NCBI GenBank assembly: GCA_963922205.1
Contig: CAWUHX010000019.1
Coordinates: 982,278 to 1,046,277, forward strand
Source: Romanomermis culicivorax
Taxonomy: Eukaryota > Nematoda > Enoplea > Mermithida > Mermithidae
Length of the DNA: 64,000 nucleotides
Direction of reading: 5' to 3'
The translations under genes and the position numbers were made by a program. Below are positions 23,565 through 35,656 of the stretch, piece by piece; within the stretch, counting starts at the first letter, position 1, and the number at the start of each line of letters is the position of its first letter. The notes below the pieces were generated by a model. It saw nothing but the letters and a program-made list of their open reading frames with translations. It was not told where the DNA came from and ran no database searches.

Positions 23565-24590
23565 GTGCAGTCTGTCCAGCTAGTCATTCAATCAAAGTTA
23601 CCATGGTATAAACTTTGATTGTTGGTGGAAACTAGCTCACCTGGTAACGAAGTTACCTCTCACCTTGTACCCGTAGTTGCACCCAGTTGAACAATCGTTC
23701 ATTTAAACTTTCACACTTTCTGATAGAAATACACCCTAAACAAATGATTTGCTGGCAGTAGTAATCTCTAATCTCGCTTTGAAAAGTATGACTTCATAAA
23801 ATTTGAAAATTCCCTAATTTTACAAATCCTGAGCTACAACCACGATGAAGAGTGCTACTCTAATACCCTTGATTTTTGTGACAGCAGTCAGATCTTTTGA
23901 TTGAAAGAAATATGTGTTATGTATTACGCATTCTGAGCTCCAGTTATATTATAAATCGAGATTAATATTTTATCGAAAATACTAGCTTTGTGTGATCTTG
24001 CCTCGAAGCAGGGCAAATCCCGGGCCAGGGCCTGAGACATCTAAAGCTTATAGACAAAAATTATTTTTCTGATCCGTTTTTTGGGAGGAAAAATCACTTT
24101 TTTTCTTTAAAGGCTCCCCCAAAATGTTGGGCACTCGAGTCGCTTAACCAGTGTTGCCAGCTCAAATTTTTAGAAAACAGTGCTAGAACGATGCCAGAGG
24201 CATAAAAATCAGAAAACTGATACTACAGTTGAAACTTTATTTAATAATTTCCAGGTAATAGAAGCTCCAAACATCTACATGTCAACAAGATTCATAAAAT
24301 CAATTTTTGAGCAAGCATCACTTAGTTACAACGTTACATTCATATATCTTAGCATCGAACAATGTTAACATATTTTCTGTAACACTGATGCTTTTGCACG
24401 AATCTTTTCGCCAGCCAAGACAATGATGCGCACACAAAATAGAATCTAGCATTCTGATTTGTAACTGATTAGGCTACTTTGACTTCATAATATTCATCGT
24501 TGAAAAACTTGTTCAACTGATGCTTTAGAAAGAGGTAATGATATTGAAGCAAATACAAAATTGTGAATGTTTCCAAAATGACTAGTTTCT
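23565..24590. other. No gene recognised
   Basis: AT-rich DNA. A hAT-like start, CAGTGTTGCCAGC, occurs at 24149, but no partner end or duplication was found. A 62-codon frame at 24180 has no recognisable feature. Confidence 0.4.
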
Positions 24591-24592
24591 TG

Positions 24593-26620
24593 CAGGGTTT
24601 TTTTCCGCGCGGTTTTTTTCCGCACAGGCGTGCGTAAAAGTGACAGGAGAAATTCTTTCTGTTCCAAGTTGAAATTTATGTAAAAATGCGTAAAATGAGC
24701 CAAAATTGCAGATTCCCAAGAAAATCTTCAATAGGTGTATCCAGGCCTGTAGCCCAGGGTTTTTTTCCGCACAGTGCGGACTTTTTTTGGGCTGTGCGGA
24801 AAAATTTTTGGGCATTTTCCGCACAGAACGGAATTTTTTTTGGGCGTTTCTACTGCTGGCATTGATGAAAAGATGCATTTTGGTGCAATTTAGATGGTCA
24901 AAATCTCAAATTTTTTCGGCGCTCCGCGCCAGCAAAGAAAATAATTTATAATATTAACTACAATTTAGCTGAAGCGCAGCCAAAAAGAAGTTTACTTTGA
25001 TTTCTCGGTTGTCCCTGATTGTTTCCATCAATCTTATATGTCTCTGCTAGAGTGAGTAAAACTCGTCACTTTGTAGTGTGAATTGGAATTTTCATACGAA
25101 TTTGCTGATTTTTCCCAGATTTCTCCACACATTTATTTAATACCATCATTTTTCTAGGAAAAATCTAAACCGAAAGTATTACAAATTATCTCTAGAATAC
25201 ATTTTCCAACATTTCAGTAGCTCCTTTGTTCAAAAATTCTCTGGTGTGACGCATCGGAAGTTAAGTGTGCATGGTTTTCATGTTTTGAAGTTCCTCATCC
25301 CATTCATCAATTAGTAATCTTCAGTATTAGGTTCGAATTTTGTTGAAAATTGAGATTTAATATTGATCTTCATTAGAGCTTCACACCGGGTACCCAAATT
25401 ACCCGGGTACAAATTGAAAACCATTACCCGGGTAATTCCGGTACCCGTTTTGTATCCCGTATAATGTGTAGACTTGAGAGTAGAGGTATGCATAGTTTTT
25501 TTAGCCTTTTACAAGCCATGGCTTGTTGGACTGACAAAACGGCTTGTAGAATTTTAGTTCAACAAGCCAAAATGGCTTGTCAGAATTTCTTGAGTCATGT
25601 GTTTGATCATATCGGATACAGAAAAGATGCATTTTAGTGCATTTTAGAAGGTCATAATCTCAAAATTTTTCGGCGCTTCGCGCCGGTTACAACTTAAATA
25701 AGCATTATTATTTATTTCCTAGCTCAGGCGCTGCTTCTAACATGTCTACCTTCATTTATCATTTAATCTTTAATAGTTTTAATCATCTTAAACGTATTAT
25801 CTCATGTTGTAATTGGTAATCTTCAATATTTCATCTTGATATTTAATGAAGATTCACATTTTCCCTTGACACATTTTTTGAGAAAGATCAATACGTCAAG
25901 TCTCTAAACTTTTTGAAGCGATTATTCCTTTCCTAACGTAAAATCAATCCAAAAGCTTCATGGAAGTAGTTTTCGGAACTTCTTACTCATATCTTTTCGG
26001 CCAAGTTCATGAGAGTGTGTGAATAAAATAATGGTTTTAAAATTTTTCAAACATAAAATTCTAGAAATTACGACCTTCGAACAGAAAATTCGAATCTAAT
26101 TCTTCAAATAAGTGTTTGGAAAATTGATTTTCCAGCATCGCAGAATGTCGATACCCAAAAAAATTTCCCGGCGTTTCAGGCAGGAAAGATTAATAGTTTT
26201 TTTTGGGCTCTCACTTGTCATCATTGAGGACTTCACCGTCGATTTCTCATGTAATTCAAAGCCATTATGTTCTTGGATAGTTTGCTGGAAAATTTTTTCC
26301 ACAATGCTTGTAGATTAGACTTCGATCAAACTCAAAAATTTCAAATGTTTTCTGTTGGAAAATCGATTGAAATCTATAAATCATCGGCTCTAATCACAGA
26401 AATGACAGCAGCAACTATTAATTTTGTTTAATCAAGCTAAAATAATGTTTTTGAGCTAGAAAAACAGATACTTTACATTTTTTTCTTAGCAATCTATAAT
26501 TTTCGCTCATTTCACACATTTTTCAAATGATCTGAACTAACGGAAGAAATTTTCGCGTGCGGAAAAAATTTTGGGTCATTTCCGCACGGTGCGGATGAAG
26601 GCGTGCGGAAAAAAACCCTG
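24593..26620. mobile_element. hAT-like element N
   Basis: Starts CAGGGTTTTTTTCCGCGCGG and ends GCGTGCGGAAAAAAACCCTG. A perfect 8-bp duplication GTTTCTTG flanks it (24585-24592 and 26621-26628). Subterminal TTTTCCGCAC motifs cluster at both ends, with a second CAGGGTTTTTTTCCGCAC start at 24757 that suggests a nested or duplicated end. The interior holds L-family sequence and, at 25385-25465, a cluster of palindromic ACCCGGGTA words. No transposase was recognised. Confidence 0.82.
25614..26420 (+). repeat. Repeat family L, copy L2
   Basis: Uninterrupted homologue of L1 lying inside element N. It includes the TTTTCGGCGCTTCGCGCCGG hairpin at 25668. It supplies the pre-insertion sequence for K and M. 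A shorter, diverged L-like segment lies at 24864-24985. Confidence 0.7.
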
Positions 26621-26629
26621 GTTTCTTGA

Positions 26630-27520
26630 AAACCTTTTTGATCAAACAATACCAAAAACTAACAGGATCACATATATCTTCAAATAATTCCTGTTTGTGT
26701 GGCAACAAATAATATTCTGTTGAGGCACTCGCATGATCAATTTCAACGTTTAAAACTTTGTGTAACATCGAACTGGTGAGCAGTTAGTGACAAAGTGCTG
26801 ATTCAGGCTCATAGGTTTTCATAATCGTTACTAGATACCTGTAAATGATTTCTAAATACGCCATAAAGCTTGATTTTCGAAAAATGACAGAATTCTGCCA
26901 AAAATCAGGACATTGTGCCAGATTTAATGCCAAATCATTGCAAATAGTTGCCATACATCTCAGACCTCGGTGCTCTGTTACATGTATATTTAAAAAAACA
27001 TCACACCTATCATGACAGCAAAGTTTGTGTCGTATTTAAGAATACATTACAAAATTTTCTATTTTTAGCGGGGAAAATGTTCGGTAGTTTTTGTCGGAAA
27101 ACGACGATTTTCACTGGAAAATAAGCCGCCCACCTTGCTCACTATTTCTGGACCACACGGAACTGTGTCTCTAGTAGAAACGAAAGCGTGGAAAACGTGT
27201 ACAACGTCTGAAATGTAGAAAAATCTCACAGGTTTCAGTAGTATGCAGAGTGCAGAAGCACATATTTTGCATTGATTATATGTTCTACGGACAAAGAAGC
27301 ACATGGTATCCAAATAAATTTAAGGAATCTTTCGTCCTCTCTCTCTATCAAGTAGCTTTATGGTTTGAATAATCATTGAAAAAATATATTTGCGACAGTG
27401 AAACTATATAATGCACACGCACTAATCACTTTTAGCACTTTTTCACATCAGATTTAGTCCCCAACAACAATCTTATTTTTTGAATGCAACGTGTATGGAA
27501 CGCAACATTGTTTTCGATTG
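26630..27520. other. No gene recognised
   Basis: Short frames on both strands show no domain or confirmed splice structure. Nothing further can be supported. Confidence 0.4.
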
Positions 27521-27524
27521 TGTC

Positions 27525-28110
27525 ACAACTTGGCGCCCGTCTGACGTTGCCGCCTTGTCTCACTTTGACGTCCAAGCCATACATGTAATTGGGGTAAGTG
27601 CTAGGAGAACCCCCCCCCCAGGAATCGTCGACCATATGGCTAGCCATTGGGCGACTGCGCCCCCCAGGATTTTCCAATCCAATGGCTAGCCATATGGTAG
27701 CCGTAGGGACCTCGATACTTTTGGTCGGAAAAATACTGAAAAATGTCAATTTTTTGATGGAAAATGTCAATTTTTGAACAAAAAATGGTAAAAAATGTGA
27801 ATTTTCTTGGCGCTTTGCGCCATGAATACATTTTTCGGTCTTTTTAAAAAAAATTACAATTTTTTGAACTATTTTTCGCATTTTTTTCCTTGAGAGACCC
27901 CTTCCCCCAAAATTTTGGTAATTACTGACCCCCGGCCCCAAAAAAGTCGCCCACCCACCCCCAGACCTCGGGGCCCCGTTACGTGCATGGTCCAAGCTGT
28001 GTTTTACCTTGACGCCCGTCTTACTTTGGTGTCTGTCTCATTTTGGCGCCCGTCTCACTTTAGCGTCTGTCTCACTTTGGCGCCCTTCTAACTTTGGCAC
28101 CTAGTATGTG
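27525..28110. repeat. Short tandem array (GCGCCCGTCTCACTTT), split by D3
   Basis: Units of about 18-20 bp based on GGCGCCCGTCTCACTTTGG lie at 27527-27570 (two) and 28003-28105 (about five). Copy D3 occupies the gap and duplicates 8 bp at the junction, so one array was split. Confidence 0.7.
27578..27989 (+). mobile_element. Family D MITE, copy D3
   Basis: Starts CATACATGTAATTGGGG and ends CCGTTACGTGCATG. A perfect 8-bp duplication GTCCAAGC flanks it (27570-27577 and 27990-27997). It contains CATATGGCTAGCCATTGGGC and its inverted partner, the TTGGCGCTTTGCGCCA hairpin, and the CCCC..AAAATTTTGG segment. The 187-codon minus frame across it is element sequence, not a gene. Confidence 0.88.
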
Positions 28111-28118
28111 TGATTTTA

Positions 28119-29769
28119 GGGTATGGCCCATAAGCGCCTACGGCCCATTAGCGCGAAAAGCCCATAAGCGCGAAAACGTTATTTCTACCACATCATATTA
28201 AAACTGCCTGTGAGAAAAGGCGTATAATATGCTAATGAAGCCCCGTCTTTTTGAGTTAAATGTAGAAACAAAAGTTACAACTAAGAACTTCAACAAAACA
28301 AAAATACATTCAAAAATTTGGCTTTATGGTTGAGTTTCGACAGATCAGTGATATAAATCATGGAATTTGGTGTCTTTATCACAGGTATCTGCGCCATGTT
28401 CGAATCTTGTTGGTAAAAAGTCACGGGTGGTTACGGACGATAATTGAATGGAAATGATTTTTGTTCATTTTTTCTTAAACGCTAGCACAGATTAAATTGT
28501 AGACTGCAGAGTTTAAACATTAGCATACATTAATATGGTTTTTAGCATGGTGCTAAAGGGGGAAATTTTTAAAAAAGTTCGAGAAGAAAGTTGAAGTTGA
28601 AGATATCACAAAAATGGTGAAACATCAAAATCGTCATTTTCCCAAATAACAACTTCGTCGATATCCTCATTTTCGCCACTTTTGCTTAATGAACGATTGT
28701 GGCTCGAATCTGAATCGTCTTCGGTTCTAACCTCTTGAACACTACTTCAGTAGCTGTTTTGACATATCCTAAGTTTACACAAATCAGTGATAGTGAGAAA
28801 AATATAATTGTACGTTTTCTAAAAAAAATCAATCGAGAACCTATAAGGGAGCTGAAGCGCAGTTCCAGATACAATAAAAACATGTAAACTTTTATCCCAA
28901 CAGACCATGACTAGTGATCCTAAAATTTTTACTGTCAAACTAATCCCTGAACTTGTCGGTTAACTAACCAAGTGCATAGTAACAATGAGGAGTGCCTTAT
29001 TCCTTTTTAAGGTACCAACATCAAGCATGATTTCATGAGTTGATTATACAATAATAGCAGGTTATCAGAATTGACAAACCAACACATTAGTTTGACATAA
29101 ACAAGTAACATTTTTCAACCGTGCTAACCAGTGTTTTTTTATTTTTACTTTACAAACGAAATGGTCCAGAGTACAAACGAAAATTTTGGCTTCGTTTGTA
29201 CTGGTACAAACAAAAATTTTAGGACAAAAAAATTTTTTGTCACTCAACAGCCATCAGTATCAATAATAGACTTGTTTGTTATGCCTCCCCATCGATAGCG
29301 ACGTACTAGCAGCTATAGCATAATAAAAGCTTTTTGTGGAGTATTTCACTAGTGCATGTTCTGTGTCTCATGATCAAGTGTTTTATGCGTCTGAATTCGT
29401 AGCCTTCCTATGTGTCTCGTGAAAATAGCCAACGTATTTCACAGCATGTTTGTGGATAACAACGAATGCTCTTTTTAGCAACTTTTCGCAAATTTTGGAG
29501 TACAAACGGTTTTTGAGAGGTCGTTTGTACCAGTACAAATGGACCGAGTACAAAAAAAATACTGGTGCTAACTGCTAACTGTACTAATGAAATATTTCCT
29601 CATTAGCACGAATTCTAAGGCGACTCATGCTAAAAGACACTGTACATTAAGTTCCTTAAAATTACATAGGACAAATTGACATGAAAATTAGTAGCTCTTA
29701 CAATCAGGAGTCTTTCGCGCTAATGAGCTTTTCGCGCTTATGAGCCATTCGCGCTTATGAATCACAACC
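28119..29769. mobile_element. DNA element F with CATWAGCGCGAAA terminal arrays
   Basis: Both ends carry three units of CATAAGCGC or CATTAGCGCGAAAAG in opposite orientation (28130-28180 and 29708-29762). The boundaries used here give 8-bp flanks TGATTTTA and TGCTTTTA, one mismatch, but they are less certain than for other elements. The interior contains element H and no recognised transposase. GCTAAT/TTAGCA words recur inside. Confidence 0.65.
29129..29564. mobile_element. hAT-like MITE H (nested in F)
   Basis: Starts CAGTGTTTTTTTATTTTTAC and ends ACAAAAAAAATACTG. A perfect 8-bp duplication GTGCTAAC flanks it (29121-29128 and 29565-29572). GTACAAACGAAA-like words recur toward both ends. Confidence 0.85.
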
Positions 29770-29998
29770 TGCTTTTATCTATGCAAATTTTACGAGCGAT
29801 TTTAAATTTTACCTTTTGCATTTTGCGATGAAAAATCTACTATACTTTCCTGTACGAAAATTATGTACCCGCTAGTAAACTGTTGTTTCTTTGTGCTAAT
29901 GATCTTCATATTAATTTAAATGATAAAATCAACAGTGCGTATTGTGAGAACAGTATGAAGATTTTACAGTAGAGAGACAACGTGAATAGTAAAAAGTC

Positions 29999-30400
29999 AT
30001 TTTGTTAATCCTTTTTCTTTATTTTCTGTATAACATTTCTTCACTGTTTCCCTTTCATTCTCCCCTCTGTTTCAGTTTCTTCCTTTTTATTCTCATCATT
30101 TTGAGTCACAATTCTATGTCGTACTGCTTTTCTGTTTTATTTTAATATTGCGTTGTTCCTGTTTGTTTCTCCATTTTTGTTTCCATACGTTTCTTGTCCA
30201 TTTCATTTTATACACCGTTTCCCTTATTATCTTATACTCGTATTCAGTTCTCATTTCTTTTTCCATTTGTCTGTTTTTATATTCTTTTTTCCTTTCCGCT
30301 TCTCTATTCTTTTCTTGTACTTTTGTTTTGTTCGATTTGTTTTACCTTTTGATTTTATTTTACTCGCTCATTTTTCACTTTCTTTCACTTTTTCACGCAT
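29999..30400. repeat. Polypyrimidine tract (about 400 nt)
   Basis: The plus strand is strongly T/C biased with few purines. The overlapping Phe/Leu/Ser-rich frames of 93 and 207 codons are artefacts of this composition. Confidence 0.65.
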
Positions 30401-30623
30401 GGTCCCCACCGAAATGTTTCAGGTGTTAAAAAATGCAAAAAAAAGTAAAATGGTGAACCTTTGGTTTTTGTTTTCTTCAGGAAAAAGTCAAGTCAGAAAT
30501 GCCAATTTTACAGCAAATCAAGTTAAAAAAAACGTGTGCCCCCCAACAAAAATTCCTTGCTACAGGCCTCGTGCACCCTACCTCGTTTCAGTACCCAAAC
30601 TCAGAAATTTTCTTTGTATGAGT

Positions 30624-31840
30624 CAGTGTTTTTTTAGCGGCACACCCATTAGCAGTGCCGCTAATGGCAGTTTGACTCCATTAGCGCAAAAAAATTTAGT
30701 AGCGCACAGTAGTTTATTTCTTTTTACAATGGTGAATGGTGATCAAGTTATTAGTGATTTTATTAAGCATTATTGAGAAATGTGTTATTGTAAACTTATG
30801 TTTTGACAGCGTTCTTTAAAACGTACCTAACTATATTCACAGGGCCGTAACCGAGCAAAAAAATTTTCCGGCGCCTAGCACCGGGAAAATTTTCAGGTTT
30901 TTACATTATAAAAGACAGTAAAATGAATCTTCATAACAATGAAAATAAATCGGAATGAAACTAATGCATCGTAATACCTTTTTATCCCTGCGCGCAGCGC
31001 CAGGAAAATTTTCGGATTTTTGTGTTCCAAATTGCTGGAAAATGTATGTTCCCAACAATTATTCTTGGATAGAAGCTCTAAATTTACAGTCTTGTAATGA
31101 TGTTTTTATCGTCTTTCAATCGCAAATTGGGAAGGTTGACGTTTCAAAACGTTGGAAAACTCCAAACGAACCGAGAGAATAAAATTCTGAGAAGTGATGA
31201 AAAATCACTATTATCAGCAAATTATTGAATCTTGACTAAATTAGTAAAAAAGAGATGAAGTAATTCAATTGATAGAAATTGATGAAGGTTAATCAGTAAG
31301 TGGATGTAGATATGGTAACGGCCGCGCCTGGTAGAAAGAAATGACTATTATACTCATGACCGGCGGAAAATTTTGAGGATTTGACCTGAAATTCACCAAA
31401 ATGAATCTTTTCGCTTTTGAAGTGAAAAAAAAATTTCTTGTGAAAAAATGCCCAAAATTTTTCCCTCATTTCGAAATTTTGTTCCCTAAAAGATCCCATT
31501 GAGGGGAAAAACGGTGCTCTAAACGAGACGAGAGAAAAATTGTAAAGATTGACGGAAAATCTCATCTATCGGCAAAATGTTTTCGTGTAACTAATAATGA
31601 AAAAGAGATGAGGCACAATTCAGTTGATTGAAACTGCTAAATGTTAAGTAGTAAGCGGAAGTAGATATGCTAATGGCCATGTCGGATAGAAAACGTTTTG
31701 ATATTTTTCTCTGTGAGAGACTCGAAATCGACATATGACAAAGTCCCAACGGCCTTGTATATTCATCATTGTAAATTCTGAAGTAAAAATTCGGTCATTA
31801 GCGCGACCCATGTTTTGTTAGCGCCGCGCTAAAAATAGTG
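30624..31840. mobile_element. hAT-like element G
   Basis: Starts CAGTGTTTTTTTAGCGGC and ends GCGCTAAAAATAGTG. A perfect 8-bp duplication GTATGAGT flanks it (30616-30623 and 31841-31848). The ends carry repeated CATTAGCGC/GCTAATGG words. Two related GC-rich hairpins next to GGGAAAATTTT lie at 30867 and 30987. No transposase is evident. Confidence 0.85.
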
Positions 31841-31849
31841 GTATGAGTG

Positions 31850-34620
31850 GATGTATTATGTTCCTCATGAAATTTTTGTTTATTTTCTAGTATTGATATT
31901 TCTGTATGACGGGCAATATTTTTTGACTATTCATTTCTTATAATTAATATAACATGATAAACCGACTACCCACCCACACATTTCAGATCTCTTTCATCTA
32001 TTGGCACGCCTTATTTGCAAATTCGGACATTTATGGCCGGTCCTTTTGGTCATTTAAGCAATTAATAATCATCGTGTGTCCACCATAAAACTGGTTTAAC
32101 GGCGCTTAACTTGATTCATTCGCGAGTTTCAGGTTTCACCTGCAATATACAATTGAGGAGCACATTATACGCATGCCATCGTTCATCTCCATTTTACCGT
32201 AAGCACATATATATACTGACCGTCTTATTGCGGAGCGAACATTTTTTCCCGAGTGCATAGCAGTGCGGCTTGTGATTTATTGTGCCTGCTGGTCGGCTAC
32301 GGTTGTATCTTGCGAAATCTGAAACTTACGTTATGCTTATAATATGTCAGATGTGCTATCTAGGATAAACATGTATCTTTACTGTTGCTCATACTCCGTA
32401 GTATGTATTTCGAAAGTTCATCGGCGAACTTTATCTCGAATAAATTCCCGCAGAACCCTAATTATATATGTTTTTTTCAGTTTTGCCTTTCTTCTCAGAG
32501 TTCGCTTTATTTTACAACTTTCACTCTTTTTCAGAAAATCGAATATTTGAGTTGTCGTTGCGTAGGTGTAATTTTACCTTTATTATTTTAGACCATGAAA
32601 GTCTTAGAAGATATTATTCGCCGAAAGTTAGTAGATAAATATTATGGTAAGCAGTTTGGCGTTTGCCGGTAAAGGATTGGATTTATTGAAGTAACCTCGG
32701 TATGGGATGTTTTTTCGCAGCCGTTTCGGCCCATGAACAGTTCGGCGTGATCAACTCAAATCGTGTGCTTTTTTCAACTCAATTACAGCAGCATAAGCTT
32801 TACTCGTACAATGATTAAAAAACCATGCAAAAAAGCATGCAGCCTCTTTTTCTTGAAATTTTTCCCAAGTAGGAAACATGTGCGATTCCATATTTTCACG
32901 GCTTCTGTTTAGCTAGCGCATTAAACGGAAAATTCGTGATAATGAATTCTATGTTGAAAGCATTGTGTAAGTGGCTTTCATTGCACAGCCAGTTTTGTCA
33001 TTTTTTAATAATTACGAAATTTTATGAAAAATAGACTATACATTTTTTCAAAACGAAAATACCTACAGTTCAACAAAAACAAAAATTATGGTAAAAGATT
33101 AGAGAAATAACGAGCAGGTGAAAAACAAATAAGATGTAGTAAAATATGAACGGACAGAAAAGACAACAAAGAAATCACCAACCGAATGAGCAAAGAAAAA
33201 TAATAACATGAAAAATGAAACTTCTAATGAACCTGTATATATTTAAAATTTGAAGGACGATCACAAAGATGAAAATGGATTATAACTTCAGTTGCCGGTG
33301 TAATGGTTGATTTTTGCAAAAAGAAGTTTTGCATAGTGTTGCGCCGAAGTGGCTGCGCCCAAACCAGGGTGTTATTTTTAGGCCAATTGGGAGCCATGGC
33401 TTCTGAGAATTCTGATTGGCTCCTAAAAGTTTAGCGGCGCAAGCCAAATTAGTTTGTAAAAATTAAAAAAATTAAGCGTAATTTAGAGGAGTTTTCAGCT
33501 TCGAATTTTAAAAAGTATCGCCGCTTCGCGGTTATTCTGTGATTCCATGTTACATTCCATGTTATTCTGTGATGCTGTAGTTGTGCATATATCAGATCTG
33601 TTGCATGAAATGTTCATTTACACAACAATGAGAGCTTTATGTATCTTAGACATGAAAAATTGATTCGATTTTGATTTTTAAGAGTTCAAACTATCCAAAA
33701 CTATATTAAACTATTGCATTTGGTCGAATCAACAATGTGATATTGGATGACCTAGGTAAAAAAATTCTTGTAGAGGCACCAAAAAAGTGTCAGGAATTCG
33801 AGACAGTTAAAATGGCTATTGTTGCAAAATCTGTCTCACCTGTTCCTGGTAGAATCATGCTAATGGACAATGTTCTATTTGTCGTAAAACCTGAGTTGCT
33901 ATTAGTACAGCATAAAAAATTCATTCGTTGCTATCTGAGAATTTCGCTCAATTAGACAAAGAAGACAAAGGAACATGTAGTGCCCCACTATAAGCTTGAA
34001 TATTTCAACTGAAATTGTAATACATATCATCGATTGAATAGTGACTGATCTAATATGTGAGCCTTATTATTCTGTGTGTGATCGAAAACGTATTCGAAAT
34101 GCTTGATATATTATGTGGGCTTCTGGGATTTTGAAGGATGTTTTTGAATAAATTTGTTGAAAAAAACCATGTTTTCACTGCCACATTCGTTCACAAACAT
34201 TTTAGTTTTGGCTTATTGGGCTGTTTTGGGCTGGCCTGTAAAATTTTGATCCTATGAGCCAATTGGCCTGTGGAGAAAAAATGAAAAATAAAACCCTGGC
34301 CCAAACGTCCACAACCAAAACAATCTGGTATGGCAACTGTTCGCATCGTTTCAGTAATCCTCCGCGAATTCACATGGGATGATAAAATTTAGTAAATACA
34401 ATTAGGCATTCTAGATGGATGTTAAGTATCTAGAATCGAATTAGACCACCCACGGAGCCGGTAAAAGCATCAATTCTTATTCGGCATCGCATTATGTTAT
34501 TGTATGCAGTCATCAGATGGAGATGAATTTAATTTTAGTCATAATTTGCAATTTATGTATAGCAACACGCTCAAGTTTGTTTTGTGCCATTTTTCATCTT
34601 TGATACAAATCTTCTCTTTT
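31850..34620. other. Sparse region upstream of the host gene
   Basis: Mostly AT-rich. Two possible exons stand out: 32595-32645, reading MKVLEDIIRRKLVDKYY before a GTAAGC donor and after a TTTTAG acceptor, and 33737-33955, a 72-codon frame with a protein-like composition. Neither joins in phase with the 34625 exon, so linkage is unproven. Inverted GGCTCC/GGAGCC words lie at 33390-33430. Confidence 0.35.
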
Positions 34621-34624
34621 GTAG

Positions 34625-34936
34625 GAGCAGAATGTCTTCCGCAAACGTCTTCTAATTCCGACTCGACAGAAGCGATTTGCGTTTTTGGAGATCAAAGGGG
34701 TGAGCATTTTGTGAAAACTATGATGACTCTAGGGTAGTTTGAGCTGAATTCTCCTTTCAATACTGAACATAATCACAATTCATGTGCAAGACTCCACGTC
34801 TATCCCAACCACTGGTTCAAGCGAATGATCAACGAAATTTCCGGAGAATTTCCATTCCTATTCGGTTTTCTGAAACGGGTCTCGAGAAAATTCAACATGG
34901 TTCCGGATGTGATAGCCTATTCACTTATTCTTCTAC
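34625..34936 (+). CDS. Two candidate exons (unassigned protein) truncated by D4
   Basis: Exon 34625-34699 follows a TTTTGTAG acceptor, reads EQNVFRKRLLIPTRQKRFAF and on, and ends at a GTGAGC donor. Exon 34738-34936 follows a GGGTAG acceptor in the same phase and reads through RLHVYPNHWFKRMINEISGE and KRVSRKFNMVPDVIAYSLIL. The intron between them would be only 38 nt. The composition (W, Y, H, F plus basic residues) is convincingly protein-like, but I recognise no domain. The frame runs straight into the terminal CACACATGTAA of D4, where TAA stops it, so the insertion seems to have cut the exon. It may be the 5' part of the gene that continues at 35304 or 35657. Confidence 0.45.
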
Positions 34937-35227
34937 CACACATGTAATTAGAGGAGTGCTTTTGAAACCCCCCCCCCTAGAAATCGTCGACCATATGGCT
35001 AGCCGTTGGGTGATCTTCAACAGGACTTGCCAATCCTGTCCCTAGCCATAAGGTGATAATAAGGACACCTATACTTTACTATACCTACATATCTATACTT
35101 TATTTTACGAAAAAATACTTTAAAATGTCCATTTTCTGATAGAAAATGCCAATTTTCTCGGGGAAAATTACTATTTTTGGAATAGTTTTCGGAATTCCTT
35201 GGTGAAATAATCAAATTTTTTCCTTCA
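34937..35227 (+). mobile_element. Family D MITE, right-truncated copy D4
   Basis: Begins CACACATGTAATTAGAGG and contains the CCATATGGCTAGCC segment and the GGAAAATTACTATTTTTGG region. Homology stops after TTTTTTCCTTCA, so the right end and right target duplication are lost. It follows directly on an open coding frame. Confidence 0.65.
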
Positions 35228-35303
35228 CGTATTTCCATTTTTTGTATAAGTTTTTTGATTTTTTGTTCATTACATTTTTTTGCAAATATTCTCAAATTTC
35301 TAG

Positions 35304-35486
35304 GTCGTATCATAAAATGTAAAAATGAAGATAAATGCCCTCTTGAACCGGAGACGTCGCCCAGCACTTTGGCACGGATTGGAAAATTGTGTAAAGGCGT
35401 TTCAAACAAAAGTTCTTTCCATTCCGAACAATTACGCGAAATTTCTTCGGTGTGTCTCGATTATTATGATTTGGTTGGATCGAAAA
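35304..35486 (+). CDS. Candidate exon upstream of the nine-exon gene
   Basis: After an AAATTTCTAG acceptor, the frame reads GRIIKCKNEDKCPLEPETSP and ends SVCLDYYDLVGSK at a GTAAAA donor. Its exit phase (1) matches the entry phase of the exon at 35657, which supports linkage. A second frame (from ATG 35324) is also open, so the reading frame is not certain. Confidence 0.4.
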
Positions 35487-35656
35487 GTAAAATACGAATG
35501 CTTGAAAATTGTATCTTTTAGAGGAATTTCTTATTCAAAACGTGCGTTATCGTATAATTTTGTTTTTTACCTGCATTAAAAATCGAATTCTAATAACTTT
35601 TTTTGTGGGTAATATAAAAATAGCCTGTCTGAGATAACTCGCGATTTCACTTGCAG

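Noticed and set aside
24149..24161. CAGTGTTGCCAGC as the left end of another hAT element
   Set aside because: No inverted partner or matching 8-bp duplication was found nearby.
27432..27995. 187-codon minus-strand ORF
   Set aside because: It spans copy D3 almost exactly and has no match in other D copies as a conserved frame.
30148..30776. 207- and 93-codon Phe/Leu/Ser-rich ORFs suggesting a membrane protein
   Set aside because: They follow a 400-nt polypyrimidine tract; overlapping frames both look hydrophobic because of composition, and there is no domain or conserved structure.
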